From contig NZ_JBHTIT010000001.1 of assembly GCF_042677145.1 (NCBI RefSeq), forward strand, positions 496,001-560,000: 64,000 nt of DNA. Direction: 5' to 3'. Position numbers and translations under genes: made by a program. The stretch is from Perlucidibaca wandonensis. Lineage in GTDB: Bacteria > Pseudomonadota > Gammaproteobacteria > Pseudomonadales > Moraxellaceae. Of the stretch, positions 53,359 through 62,330 are shown one piece after another. The first letter of the stretch is position 1. Every line of letters starts with the position of its first letter. Below the pieces are notes generated by a model that ran no database searches, was not told where the DNA came from, and saw only the letters and a program-made list of their open reading frames with translations.

Positions 53359-54285
53359 ATGAGCACGCAGACAATGAAGTCCGACGAAGAGTTTGATCAA
53401 AAGTGCGCTAATCCCGATGGATGCAAAACCATCGACCTGTTGATTGAGACTAGCGAAAAAGACTTAGGTGGCTTCACGGTGCGCCGCGTGCTGCCAACTA
53501 GGCAGCGCCGCATGGTGGGCCCGTGGATCTTCTTTGACCATATGGGGCCGGCTAACTTCGCTGCGGGAGAGGGCATTAATGTGCGCCCGCATCCGCACGT
53601 CAATTTAGCCACGGTCACCTATCTATTTGAAGGTGAAATACTGCATCGAGATTCTCTCGGCAGCTTTCAGGCTATTCGTCCGGGCGACGTTAACCTGATG
53701 GTGGCGGGCAAAGGCATCAGCCATTCCGAGCGCGAGCGACCAGAAGTCACGCAAGTGGCACATCGTCTACATGGCCTGCAGCTTTGGCTGGCTTTGCCAG
53801 AGGCCGACGAGGAAATTGATCCTGCGTTTTACCATTACCCCAGTGCCGATATTCCTAGCGCTGAGGTCGATGGAGTGGCTATTCGAGTGATTATTGGCAG
53901 CGCCTATGGTGCAACATCGCCAGTCAAAATGTATGCGAACACGCTTTATGTCGAGGCGCATTTGCGCGCAGGACAGAAAATTACGGTACCGAATGCGCAA
54001 GAGCGTGCCGTCTATGTGGCTGAAGGCGAATTGAGCTCGGGCGATACCTTGATTTCTGAGCGCTCGATGGCGGTCTTGTCGAATGCGCCCACTATTGAGC
54101 TGACGGCAACGCGCGATTCGCGTATCGCCATTGTTGGTGGTGAGACGATGAGCAAGCGCTATGTCGAATGGAACTTCGTGTCTAGCCGCCGCGAGCGTAT
54201 CGAGCAAGCTAAGGCAGATTGGAGCGCTCAACGTTTTCCAAAAGTGATTGGCGATGAAGACGAATTCATTCCATTGCCGCAATAG
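53359..54285 (+). CDS. Pirin-family protein
   Basis: A bicupin pirin of 308 residues. The metal-binding residues lie in the first cupin, in RPHPHVNLATVTYLFEG followed by HRDSLGS, and later GISHSERER. Bacterial pirins bind iron and some have quercetinase-like activity. The role here is unknown. I chose the ATG at 53359 because AGGAG lies seven bases upstream. The ATG at 53290 has none and would add a non-conserved leader. It follows doxX by 92 bases and is likely controlled by the same LysR protein. Confidence 0.93.
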   Translation: MSTQTMKSDEEFDQKCANPDGCKTIDLLIETSEKDLGGFTVRRVLPTRQRRMVGPWIFFDHMGPANFAAGEGINVRPHPHVNLATVTYLFEGEILHRDSLGSFQAIRPGDVNLMVAGKGISHSERERPEVTQVAHRLHGLQLWLALPEADEEIDPAFYHYPSADIPSAEVDGVAIRVIIGSAYGATSPVKMYANTLYVEAHLRAGQKITVPNAQERAVYVAEGELSSGDTLISERSMAVLSNAPTIELTATRDSRIAIVGGETMSKRYVEWNFVSSRRERIEQAKADWSAQRFPKVIGDEDEFIPLPQ

Positions 54286-54302
54286 CTTCACGAGCTGATG
54301 GC

Positions 54303-55925
54303 ATGAGCAAGCGCGCAACACATATTGTAACGCCGGCGTCCACATGGGCGCCTTTTGCGCACAGCGCTTTTGCCTTGTTATGGACGGCAACGCTGATTTC
54401 CAATATTGGCGCATGGGTTCACAATGCCGGCGCCGCTTGGCTGATGACCACGCTCGACCCTTCGCCAGCCATCGTGGCGCTAGTGCAAGCGGTTAGCGCG
54501 CTGCCTATTTTCTGCTTTGCGCTATTGGCCGGCACGCTGGCCGATCGTGTCGATAAACAGCGCTTTTTGATCATCGTAAATATCGTCATCGCAGCGGTGA
54601 CATTTGCCCTCGCAGTGCTGGTCGCACTTGGCTGGATGACGCCACTTTTGTTGCTCGTATTCACCTTTATGATCGGCACCGGTGCGGCATTTATCGCGCC
54701 CGCATGGCAGGCGGTGGTGCCAGAACTAGTGACGCGCGAGAGTTTGCCGCCAGCCATCGCCCTCAATAGCTTGGGCATTAATATTAGCCGTGCGATTGGG
54801 CCAGCATTGGCGGGCGCACTGATCATTTATATTGGTCTGGCAGCGCCTTTCGTTGTTAATGCCATGAGCTATTTGGTGATCATCGGCGCGCTGCTAGCGT
54901 GGAAGAGACCTCCAGCACCGGCGCGCACACTGCCGCCGGAGCCTTTACTCGGCGGCATGCTCACCGGCTTACGGCATGCTAGCCATAATGCACCGCTGAA
55001 GGCGACGCTTTTGCGTGCACTAGGCTACTTCACGTTCGCTAGCGCTTACTGGGCACTATTGCCTTTGATTGCACGCGCGATTCCCGGCGGTGGCGCTGGA
55101 TTTTATGGCATTTTATTGGGCGCAATCGGTGCTGGCGCTGTTGTAGGCGCGCTGGCATTGCCTCATATCCGAACCAAGCTCGATGCCAATCAGCTGCAGG
55201 TACTTGGCACCATCATGACAGCTGCTGCAATGCTGGGCTTTGGCTTTGCGACCAGTGCTTGGTTCGCTGTTCCGGCTGCATTATTGGGTGGTTTAGGCTG
55301 GATTGCCGTGCTCACCAGCCTCAATGTGTCGGCACAAACCGCATTGCCAAACTGGGTGCGCGCCCGCGGCCTGTCTATCTTCATCATGGTATTTTTCGGC
55401 TGCATGGCGGCAGGCTCTATCGTCTGGGGCCAAGTGGCCTCAGTCACGTCGCTATCGACGACATTGCTCATTGCCGCGGTGGGTGCAGTAGTCGCCATAC
55501 CGCTAACGTGGCGAGCGCAGCTGGGCCAAGGCGAGCACCGCGACTTAACACCGGCGATGAGTTGGGGCGCGCCGATCATTGCCGATAGTTTCGATGATAG
55601 CCCCGATCGCGGGCCGGTAATGGTGACGATTTCGTATGTAATCGAAGCGAATAATGCCGACGATTTTCTGCAGGCCATCCACGCCTTGTCGGCTGAGCGC
55701 TACCGTAATGGCGCTCATAGCTGGGGCGTTTATCAAGATGCCGCCGATCCAAGCATTTGGTTTGAATGGTTCTTTCTGTCGAGCTGGGCGGAGCATTTAC
55801 GCCAGCATGAGCGCGTCACTCAACATGACCAAGATATTCATGATGCCGTGCGTGCTTATCACTCTGCCGCTAAAGCGCCAGAGGTGCGGCATTACCTTGC
55901 GCCAGTTCGAGCACTTCAGCGCTAA
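54303..55925 (+). CDS. MFS exporter with C-terminal ABM-like domain (MFS_3 type)
   Basis: A major facilitator transporter of 540 residues of the EntS-like MFS_3 group. Twelve hydrophobic segments fill the first 410 residues, and the loop LADRVDKQRFLIIVN is the conserved motif A region. A C-terminal cytoplasmic extension of about 110 residues follows (from GPVMVTISYVIEA), with the pattern RYRNGAHSWGVYQDAADPSIWFEWFF of an antibiotic-biosynthesis-monooxygenase-like (dimeric ferredoxin-like) fold. Such fused tails occur in this MFS group. The substrate is unknown. The gene begins 17 bases after pirin and ends near a hairpin shared with the convergent ybbP gene. Confidence 0.88.
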   Translation: MSKRATHIVTPASTWAPFAHSAFALLWTATLISNIGAWVHNAGAAWLMTTLDPSPAIVALVQAVSALPIFCFALLAGTLADRVDKQRFLIIVNIVIAAVTFALAVLVALGWMTPLLLLVFTFMIGTGAAFIAPAWQAVVPELVTRESLPPAIALNSLGINISRAIGPALAGALIIYIGLAAPFVVNAMSYLVIIGALLAWKRPPAPARTLPPEPLLGGMLTGLRHASHNAPLKATLLRALGYFTFASAYWALLPLIARAIPGGGAGFYGILLGAIGAGAVVGALALPHIRTKLDANQLQVLGTIMTAAAMLGFGFATSAWFAVPAALLGGLGWIAVLTSLNVSAQTALPNWVRARGLSIFIMVFFGCMAAGSIVWGQVASVTSLSTTLLIAAVGAVVAIPLTWRAQLGQGEHRDLTPAMSWGAPIIADSFDDSPDRGPVMVTISYVIEANNADDFLQAIHALSAERYRNGAHSWGVYQDAADPSIWFEWFFLSSWAEHLRQHERVTQHDQDIHDAVRAYHSAAKAPEVRHYLAPVRALQR

Positions 55926-55951
55926 GGCATAAAGCCTTGGCTGAACCCAAG

Positions 55952-55970
55952 CGCTTAGTAAAGCTAAGCG
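55952..55970. terminator. Hairpin between convergent MFS and ybbP genes
   Basis: CGCTTAG (55952-55958) and CTAAGCG (55964-55970) form a 7-bp stem with a 5-base loop, overlapping the last codons of ybbP. It lies where a terminator is expected for both converging genes, but no T-run follows. Confidence 0.35.
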
Positions 55971-58444
55971 TCTCTGAGCACGATGGCCGGGGCAGTGCGC
56001 CAGACTTTCCGTGTCGCGGCCATGCCGGCAAGGCCTGTGAGCGCAGCGCCCAGCAGCGGAGTAATAAGCCAAAGCTCACCATGCCATGTGGGTGGTAAGT
56101 CCAGCAGCGTGATGTATAACGCAGCGGCTAGAAGCTCAGTTAAAACCACCGCCAATAGCCCTGCCATCCCGCCCAGCAATATCATTTCCGATAAGCCACG
56201 CTGCATAAGCTGGCGACGACTAGCGCCGAGCGCGCGCAGCAGGGCCGCTTCTTGTCGGCGCTGATCTTGCCCAGCCGCGATGCAAGCCAGCAGCACTAGC
56301 ACGCCGGCTGCGAGCACAAACAACAGCACAAATTCAATCGCGCGCGAGACATCATCGAGCAGCTTACGCACCTGCGTCATGATGGCATCGACGTCGATTA
56401 GCACCACCGTGGGAAAGCGCTGCAGCAATGTATTGAGCACGTCACGATTGCCGCTGGGCACATGGAAAGCAGTAAGGTAAGTCGCCGGAAAGTCGGCTAG
56501 CGCTGCCGGCGGAAACACCATGTAAAAGTTGGGCTGAAAGCTGTCCCAATCTACTTTGCGCAAACTGCTCACGGTAGCTTCAACATCGCCTTCCGCCAGA
56601 GTAAACATCAAGCGATCGCCAAGGCCGACGCCCAGTTTTTCCGCCAACTTAGACTCGATCGAGACCGGCCATGGTGCGCTCGACGGGTTTGCCCATTCGC
56701 CTTCAAGTAGCTCATTGCCCAATGGCAAAGTGTCGGAGATGGTGAGGTTTAGCTCGCGATTGAGGGCCTCAAGGTTTGGCTCTTTGTCTTTCGTCACCGC
56801 GGTGACCACGGACTCGCCATTGATGGCGGTAAGGCGACCACGAATCACCGGATATAAGGCGTCGATATTGATGCCGGCATCGGCCAACGTTTGGCGAAAC
56901 TCGGCGGTGTCATGTGCGTCGATACCGAGCGCAAACTGGTTGGGCGCATTCGCGGGGAGCTTGCTTTGCCACGCCGTGATGAGCTCACCACGAACACTGG
57001 TGACCAAGAGCATGGCGGTCATACCGATGCTCAGCGCAAGGATTTGCAGTGTGCTGGCCTGCGGTTGTCGCCAGAGCTCGCGCAGCCCAAGCAGGGCGTT
57101 AGGCAGTGAACGCTCAGCGAATGTCTTGCGCAGCAGCACAAAGACGCTGCGCAAGATGATGGTGAGCAAAAACGCCAGCGCGCTACCACCGACAACGAGC
57201 AAAAGCGTTAATTGCCAGCGACCTGTTTCTAGCATCAGTAACGCGGCCAATGCCGATAAGGCCAGTGCAGTAACGGCGATTAACCCGGGCGAGTTTGGCG
57301 CTAATTCTCGGCGAATAACCCGCAATGGGGAAACGCGAAACAAGCCGATTAGGGCTGGCAGTGCAAAACCCAGCAAGGTTAACGTGGCGGTGGCAATGCC
57401 GGTAAGCAGAGGGCGTTGCCAGGCAAAATCCAGCTCTGCCGTGGGCAGCATGCTATCGAGCAATTGAAACAGCAGCTGCGAGGCTAAGGCACCAAACCCA
57501 GCACCAAGCACAATGGCCACCGCCCAAATAAGCCCGAGTTGGCGTAGATAAATGCCCTGCACGCGGCGGCGACTAGCGCCCAAACAGCGCATCAATGCCA
57601 TGGTGTCGTAATGACGCTCGGCATGGCGGCGTGCGGCTAGGGCGACTGCCAAGCCCGATAAAATCACGGCGGCAATGGCAGCGATGCTCAGATAGTCGCT
57701 GGCACGCGCGAGTGGTGTGCCAACTTCTGAGCGCCCGCTGGCGACATCTTGCAGGCGTTCGCCAATGGCGAGCTTTGGCTTTAGCTCATCGTTGAAATCA
57801 GCCACAGCTTTAGCCGGCCCAGCGAGCAATAAGCGGTATTGCACACGCGATCCGGGCTGGATGAGGCCGGCAGCTTCGACATCGGCGGCGTTGATTAGCG
57901 CGCGTGGGGCAAATGCCGAGAAGTTACCAGCACGATCGGGTTCGCTGGTGAGCACAGCAGTGACGCGCAGGCGGATATCGCCGAGCTGCACCTCATCATC
58001 GAAGCCGATGGCGAGCAGGCCAAACAGGCGCTCATCTAGCCAGAGTGTGCCGGAGGCGGGCAGGCTGCCGGCGGGGAGTTGTGTCTTGTCACGACGCGCC
58101 TGTAATTCGCCGCGCAAAGGGTAGCCAGCGCTGACGGCTTTTACTGCCGCTAACTGAAACTCATCCTTGTACTGAATCATGCTGGAGAATTCAGTCACGG
58201 TGGCCTGTTGTAAGCCGTGCTTGCTGGCTTCTTTAAGCACTTCTGGGCGCAATGGCCGACTGCTATCGAGCACGAGATCGGCACCAAGCAGGCTGGCAGC
58301 TTGGCGCGTTAGGCCTTGCTCTAAGCTAGCGCTGAAAAATCGCAGGCTAGTGGTAGCGGCCACGGCGAGGATTAAGGCTGCCAATAGCAACCAGATTTCA
58401 CCGGCACGAATATCACGCGATAGCAGTCGCCATGCCAGTTTCAT
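55964..58444 (-). CDS. ybbP: YbbP-like FtsX-family ABC permease
   Basis: An 826-residue permease with two FtsX domains, as in YbbP. An N-terminal helix at about 15-40 precedes a periplasmic domain, and a first three-helix group lies near 250-370 containing RRHAERHYDTMALMRCLGASR. Four more helices are in the middle, a second periplasmic domain follows, and a final three-helix group contains GQDQRRQEAALLRALGASRR. It works with the YbbA ATPase, whose gene overlaps it by four bases (ATGA). In E. coli the pair sits beside tesA, as here. The substrate is not known with certainty, and a role in lipid or lysophospholipid handling has been proposed because of tesA. Confidence 0.92.
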   Translation of the reverse strand: MKLAWRLLSRDIRAGEIWLLLAALILAVAATTSLRFFSASLEQGLTRQAASLLGADLVLDSSRPLRPEVLKEASKHGLQQATVTEFSSMIQYKDEFQLAAVKAVSAGYPLRGELQARRDKTQLPAGSLPASGTLWLDERLFGLLAIGFDDEVQLGDIRLRVTAVLTSEPDRAGNFSAFAPRALINAADVEAAGLIQPGSRVQYRLLLAGPAKAVADFNDELKPKLAIGERLQDVASGRSEVGTPLARASDYLSIAAIAAVILSGLAVALAARRHAERHYDTMALMRCLGASRRRVQGIYLRQLGLIWAVAIVLGAGFGALASQLLFQLLDSMLPTAELDFAWQRPLLTGIATATLTLLGFALPALIGLFRVSPLRVIRRELAPNSPGLIAVTALALSALAALLMLETGRWQLTLLLVVGGSALAFLLTIILRSVFVLLRKTFAERSLPNALLGLRELWRQPQASTLQILALSIGMTAMLLVTSVRGELITAWQSKLPANAPNQFALGIDAHDTAEFRQTLADAGINIDALYPVIRGRLTAINGESVVTAVTKDKEPNLEALNRELNLTISDTLPLGNELLEGEWANPSSAPWPVSIESKLAEKLGVGLGDRLMFTLAEGDVEATVSSLRKVDWDSFQPNFYMVFPPAALADFPATYLTAFHVPSGNRDVLNTLLQRFPTVVLIDVDAIMTQVRKLLDDVSRAIEFVLLFVLAAGVLVLLACIAAGQDQRRQEAALLRALGASRRQLMQRGLSEMILLGGMAGLLAVVLTELLAAALYITLLDLPPTWHGELWLITPLLGAALTGLAGMAATRKVWRTAPAIVLRDA

Positions 58445-59142
58445 GCGTGGCTACCCGCCACTATGCGGCCGCCATCGAGATGGATTTGGCGCTGACAGCG
58501 CGAGGCGAGCGCTTCATCGTGAGTGACTAAAATCAGCGTGGTGCCAGCATCGGCATGCGCTTCGAATAAAAGTTCGATGATGCGTGCGCCAGTTTGGCTA
58601 TCGAGGTTGCCGGTAGGCTCATCGGCCAGTAGTAGTTTCGGCTCCATGGCAAAAGCACGGGCAATCGCCACGCGCTGCTGTTCGCCGCCAGAAAGCTGTC
58701 GTGGCGTATGCGCCTCGCGCGCACTTAGGCCCACGCGTGCTAGCCAATGTCGGGCTTTATCACGAGCAGGTAAGCCCGCTAACTCCAGCGGCAACATGAC
58801 GTTTTCTAGCGCACTTAAATGCGGTAAGAGCTGGAAGCTTTGGAAAACAAAGCCGATCAATTGCTGGCGTAATGCCGCGCGCGCATCCTCATCTAGAGCG
58901 CCAAGCTCATGGCCGGCCAGCAGCACTTGGCCCTGACTGGCAGTGTCCAATCCCGCCAACAAGCCCAGTAGTGTAGATTTGCCTGAGCCCGAGCTGCCAG
59001 TAATCGCTACACTCTCGCCGGCGTTGATGCTCAAGTTGATGTCATGCAGTATGACCAGCTGACCGTCGTGCATGGGCACCGATTGCTGGAGCTGGCGCGT
59101 TTCAATCAAGCTTGGAGTTGCCGTTTTTATGTCTAAAGTCAT
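58441..59142 (-). CDS. ybbA: YbbA-like ABC transporter ATPase
   Basis: An ATPase of the LolD/MacB class, 233 residues from the ATG at 59142 (AGG six bases upstream). A longer frame from 59220 would run into tesA and is rejected. Motifs: Walker A GSSGSGKSTLL, Q-loop VFQSFQLLPHLSA, signature LSGGEQQRVAIARAF, Walker B LLLADEPTGNLD and switch LVTHDEA. It partners with the YbbP permease. Its start codon interlocks with that of tesA on the other strand, leaving no intergenic DNA between the two genes. Confidence 0.95.
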   Translation of the reverse strand: MTLDIKTATPSLIETRQLQQSVPMHDGQLVILHDINLSINAGESVAITGSSGSGKSTLLGLLAGLDTASQGQVLLAGHELGALDEDARAALRQQLIGFVFQSFQLLPHLSALENVMLPLELAGLPARDKARHWLARVGLSAREAHTPRQLSGGEQQRVAIARAFAMEPKLLLADEPTGNLDSQTGARIIELLFEAHADAGTTLILVTHDEALASRCQRQIHLDGGRIVAGSHA

Positions 59143-59758
59143 GTCTACCTGGATACGAAATCTGTGTGGTGTCGTACTTTGCTTGGCCATCATGCCGGCT
59201 TCGGCCGCGACTGTACTCATTTACGGCGATAGTATCAGTGCGTCATACGGAATGGACATTGAACAGGGCTGGGTCTCGTTACTCGACAAGCGTTTAGCGA
59301 AACGCGCGCCTGGAAAGCATCAGGTAATAAACGCCAGTGTTAGTGGTGAAACTACGGCTGGCGGTTTGCGCCGCTTGCCGGCTTTGCTCAAGCAGCACAC
59401 GCCCGATGTCGTGGTGCTGGAGCTCGGCGCCAATGATGGCCTGCGCGGACAACCACCAAAGCTGATGGAGCGCAATCTGGCGGCAATGATCCGCTTGTCG
59501 CAACAGGCCGGTGCACGTGTGGTGCTGCTCGGCATGCAGATTCCGCCGAACTACGGCAAGGCTTATACCAATGCATTTTTTGCCGTGTTTCCGAAGGTGG
59601 CAAAAGCAGGAAGTATTGCCTTACTGCCATTTTTTCTCGATGGCGTTGGCGGAGTGCCAGAGTTAATGCAAAAAGATGGCCTTCACCCCAATGCTAAGGC
59701 TCAGCCCAAGCTCTTGGAGCAGGCCTGGCCACTCATTTTTCAACATTTAGCTGAGTAA
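59141..59758 (+). CDS. tesA: TesA-like acyl-CoA thioesterase / GDSL lysophospholipase, periplasmic
   Basis: A GDSL hydrolase of about 205 residues. A signal peptide ends near PASAAT, block I is IYGDSIS with the nucleophile S31, the oxyanion motif is LELGANDGLRG, and the catalytic pair is DGLHPNAKAQ near the C-terminus. The family hydrolyses acyl thioesters and lysophospholipids in the periplasm. The start could be the ATG at 59141 or 59129. The former overlaps the ybbA ATG in a single CATG. Divergent tesA and ybbA is a conserved gammaproteobacterial arrangement. Confidence 0.93.
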   Translation: MSTWIRNLCGVVLCLAIMPASAATVLIYGDSISASYGMDIEQGWVSLLDKRLAKRAPGKHQVINASVSGETTAGGLRRLPALLKQHTPDVVVLELGANDGLRGQPPKLMERNLAAMIRLSQQAGARVVLLGMQIPPNYGKAYTNAFFAVFPKVAKAGSIALLPFFLDGVGGVPELMQKDGLHPNAKAQPKLLEQAWPLIFQHLAE

Positions 59759-59763
59759 TTCCG

Positions 59764-60393
59764 ATGACATCTTCGATGCCGTGGCGCCCTAACGTACCAG
59801 GCGATTACCGCGGCCCTCGCATCGCGCTCATTCATGGCTTTATGGCCGGCGTGCACATGCAATGGCATTTGCTTCGCTTCCTGCGCGAGCATGGTTTTGC
59901 CGACACCACCTTATATAGCAACCATTTAAGGCCTGCCTCAATCGCCAAGGATCTAGCGCCAGCAGCGCAGGCAGGGCGTCCCATTGTGCTGCTTGGTTAC
60001 AGCCAAGGCGGCATACAGGTGATGAAAGTCGCCAAGTTACTGGAGGCGCAGCAGGTCAAATGTGATCTGGTGATTTCGTTGGCAGCGGGTGGTATTGGGC
60101 GTTGGCATCCCGCTCAATGGGGCTTTAATGGCCGTCGAGTGCCTGCAAATGTGAGCCGTTACCTTAACTATTTTGCTGCCAACGATAAGCTGGGCACAGA
60201 TCGCCGCAAGGCTGATAATCTAGCGCACGCAACGTCTGACAATACGCGACTGGAGAACATTGCTTACTCCGAAGCGGCGGGTGTTGATCACCTCAGCATT
60301 GCTCGCTGTTATCCGACAGAGCGAGTGCTACCAGAGGTGAAAACTTTGTTTCTCGACAGACTGCTCAATGAGCTTGCCGAACTTTCCTCATGA
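59764..60393 (+). CDS. Lipase-like alpha/beta-hydrolase
   Basis: A 209-residue protein with the oxyanion HG motif in ALIHGFMAGVHMQWHLL and the nucleophile elbow LLGYSQGGIQVMKVAK near residue 82. A conserved His is in AGVDHLSIAR near 180. It resembles small lipase/acylhydrolase proteins, and the substrate is not known. It lies five bases after tesA and may be co-transcribed with it, which hints at lipid or ester breakdown. Confidence 0.75.
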   Translation: MTSSMPWRPNVPGDYRGPRIALIHGFMAGVHMQWHLLRFLREHGFADTTLYSNHLRPASIAKDLAPAAQAGRPIVLLGYSQGGIQVMKVAKLLEAQQVKCDLVISLAAGGIGRWHPAQWGFNGRRVPANVSRYLNYFAANDKLGTDRRKADNLAHATSDNTRLENIAYSEAAGVDHLSIARCYPTERVLPEVKTLFLDRLLNELAELSS

Positions 60394-60427
60394 GCTTGTG
60401 CAAGCCAATACGCCATCAGGTTAATCC

Positions 60428-61900
60428 ATGCTAATTTTCTTTATCTGCCTAGCCATACTGATTCTTGGTTATAAGTTCTACAGCCCCTTTGTTGAGAAGC
60501 AAGCTGGCATCGACCATGAGGCGATAACGCCGCAGCAGCGTCTGCATGATGGTGTTGACTATGTGGCCATCAGTCCAGCCAAAGCCTTTCTCATTCAGTT
60601 TTTGAATATCGCCGGCATTGGCCCTATTTTCGGCCCCATCCTTGGTGCGTTGTACGGCCCGATAGCGCTAGTCTGGATCGTGATTGGCAATGTGCTTGGC
60701 GGGGCAGTGCATGACTACTTCTCTGGGGTCATGAGCCTAAAAGAAGATGGCAAAAGCCTGCCCGAAATCGCTGGCCATTATTACAATGTGGTGTTCAAAG
60801 GCGTGATGTTGGTTTTTACCTGCATGTTGCTGTTCTTTGTCGGTGTGGTGTTCATCATGAGCCCGGCGGGGCTGCTGAGTAATTTGCCGTATTTTGAAGG
60901 CACAATACTCGCGGGCAACACCTTCTGGGTGCTAGCGATATTGGGCTACTACTTTCTGGCCACGCTGCTGCCCATCGATAAAGTCATCACCAAGCTATAT
61001 CCGCTGTTTGGCTTGCTCATGATTGTGATGACCAGCTTAATCGCCATTGCGCTATTGCTGGAAGCGCCACACCTGCCGCAAGCAAATGATGTTTTCGCCT
61101 ATTTCGATGGCCATCATGTACACGATTTACTAACGCCAAATCCTGATGGTCTGCCAGTTTGGCCATTACTATTTTTGACGATTACCTGTGGTGCCATCAG
61201 TGGATTTCATTCCACACAATCACCGATGATGGCTCGCTGCCTGACCAATGAAAAATACGCGCGCCCGGTGTTTTACGGCGCGATGATGTGCGAAGGCATT
61301 GTTGCCTGCGTGTGGGCGCTGGCTGGCATTGCTGCGTTTCCCGGCGGCTATGCCGAGCTCAAGGGCATACTCGATTTAGGCGGCCCTGGTTTGGTGGTGA
61401 GCCATATCGCTACCGGTTATCTCGGCGCTTTTGGTGGGATCATGGCCATTCTAGCCGTGGCAATTTTCCCGGTTACATCCGGCGACACGGCATTTCGCTC
61501 ATTACGCCTGACCATTACCGATGCCTTTAATATCAAGCAATCTGCCGCGCACAGATTAGCGCTAGCAGCGCCGCTATTGGGCATTGCCTACCTAATGACA
61601 TTGCTAGACTTCTCATTGATTTGGCGTTACTTCGCCTTCTCCAACATGCTGCTGTCGACCAGTGTCTTGTGGTTAGCCAGTAAGTACCTGATGGATAGAG
61701 GCACGTTTCATTGGGTTGCGAGCGTGCCAGCGGTGATCGGTACGGCGATTACGGTGTCTTATATCGCCACTGCCGGAGTTGGCTTGAGCTTGTCGGAGGC
61801 CTACGGCAAACCCATAGGCATAGCGGTTGCTGTGTTGTGCTTTATTGGGCTGCTTATTCATCACAAAAAGCACCTAACCAGCACCGAGCGTGTGTCATGA
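60428..61900 (+). CDS. CstA-family transporter (carbon starvation protein family)
   Basis: A 490-residue polytopic transporter with the CstA family start YKFYSPFVEKQAGIDHE, followed by DGVDYVAISPAKAFLIQFLNIAGIGPIFGPILGA. Later conserved parts are CGAISGFHSTQSPMMARCL and FPVTSGDTAFRSLRLTI. E. coli CstA and BtsT (about 700 residues) import peptides or pyruvate. This is the shorter class of about 480-490 residues. The transported substrate is not shown. It overlaps the PACE gene by four bases (ATGA). Confidence 0.9.
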   Translation: MLIFFICLAILILGYKFYSPFVEKQAGIDHEAITPQQRLHDGVDYVAISPAKAFLIQFLNIAGIGPIFGPILGALYGPIALVWIVIGNVLGGAVHDYFSGVMSLKEDGKSLPEIAGHYYNVVFKGVMLVFTCMLLFFVGVVFIMSPAGLLSNLPYFEGTILAGNTFWVLAILGYYFLATLLPIDKVITKLYPLFGLLMIVMTSLIAIALLLEAPHLPQANDVFAYFDGHHVHDLLTPNPDGLPVWPLLFLTITCGAISGFHSTQSPMMARCLTNEKYARPVFYGAMMCEGIVACVWALAGIAAFPGGYAELKGILDLGGPGLVVSHIATGYLGAFGGIMAILAVAIFPVTSGDTAFRSLRLTITDAFNIKQSAAHRLALAAPLLGIAYLMTLLDFSLIWRYFAFSNMLLSTSVLWLASKYLMDRGTFHWVASVPAVIGTAITVSYIATAGVGLSLSEAYGKPIGIAVAVLCFIGLLIHHKKHLTSTERVS

Positions 61901-62319
61901 GCCCGAAACAACGCTTGGTATTACAGGCTGTGCTTTATGAGGCGTTTGCTATTGCCTTCGTGACGCCGGCCTTGAGCTTTATGTTTGATGAGCCGGCTTC
62001 TTCAACAATAGGCCTTGCCGTGCTTATGTCGAGTATTGCGCTTGGCTGGAACTATGTATTCAACACGATATTTGAGCGCTGGGAAGCGCGCCAGTCGGTG
62101 CGAGGCCGCTCACTAGCTCGGCGGTTAATGCATGGCATTGGTTTCGAGGGCGGCCTTGTGGCTATATTGGTTCCAGTGGTTTCCTTCTGGCTAAACACCT
62201 CATTGCTGAGTGCGTTTATGGCAAATCTGGGCCTTTTAGTGTTCTTCTTTGTTTACGCCATTGCCTTCACGTGGCTTTTTGACCGCGTATTCGGTCTGCC
62301 CGAGTCCGCTACAAAGTAG
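61897..62319 (+). CDS. PACE-family (AceI-like) efflux protein
   Basis: A small membrane protein of 140 residues with four helices arranged as two BTP-type pairs: FAIAFVTPALSFMFDEP then the LAVLMSSIALGWNYVFNTIFERWEAR pattern, and FEGGLVAILVPVVSFWLNTSLLSAF then the C-terminal helix with the second half-repeat VYAIAFTWLFDRVF. The repeated W/F-N-Y-x-F / F-D-R motif is that of PACE proteins such as AceI, which export biocides or polyamine-like cations. The ATG overlaps the CstA-family stop. Confidence 0.88.
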   Translation: MSPKQRLVLQAVLYEAFAIAFVTPALSFMFDEPASSTIGLAVLMSSIALGWNYVFNTIFERWEARQSVRGRSLARRLMHGIGFEGGLVAILVPVVSFWLNTSLLSAFMANLGLLVFFFVYAIAFTWLFDRVFGLPESATK

Positions 62320-62330
62320 CCGCGCCTCGT

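Noticed and set aside
55190..55678. Open frame of 162 codons on the minus strand
   Set aside because: Antisense shadow of the MFS exporter; no domain or ribosome-binding site.
56556..57467. Open frame of 303 codons on the plus strand
   Set aside because: Antisense to ybbP. The sequence is low-complexity Ser/Arg/Ala without any family signal.
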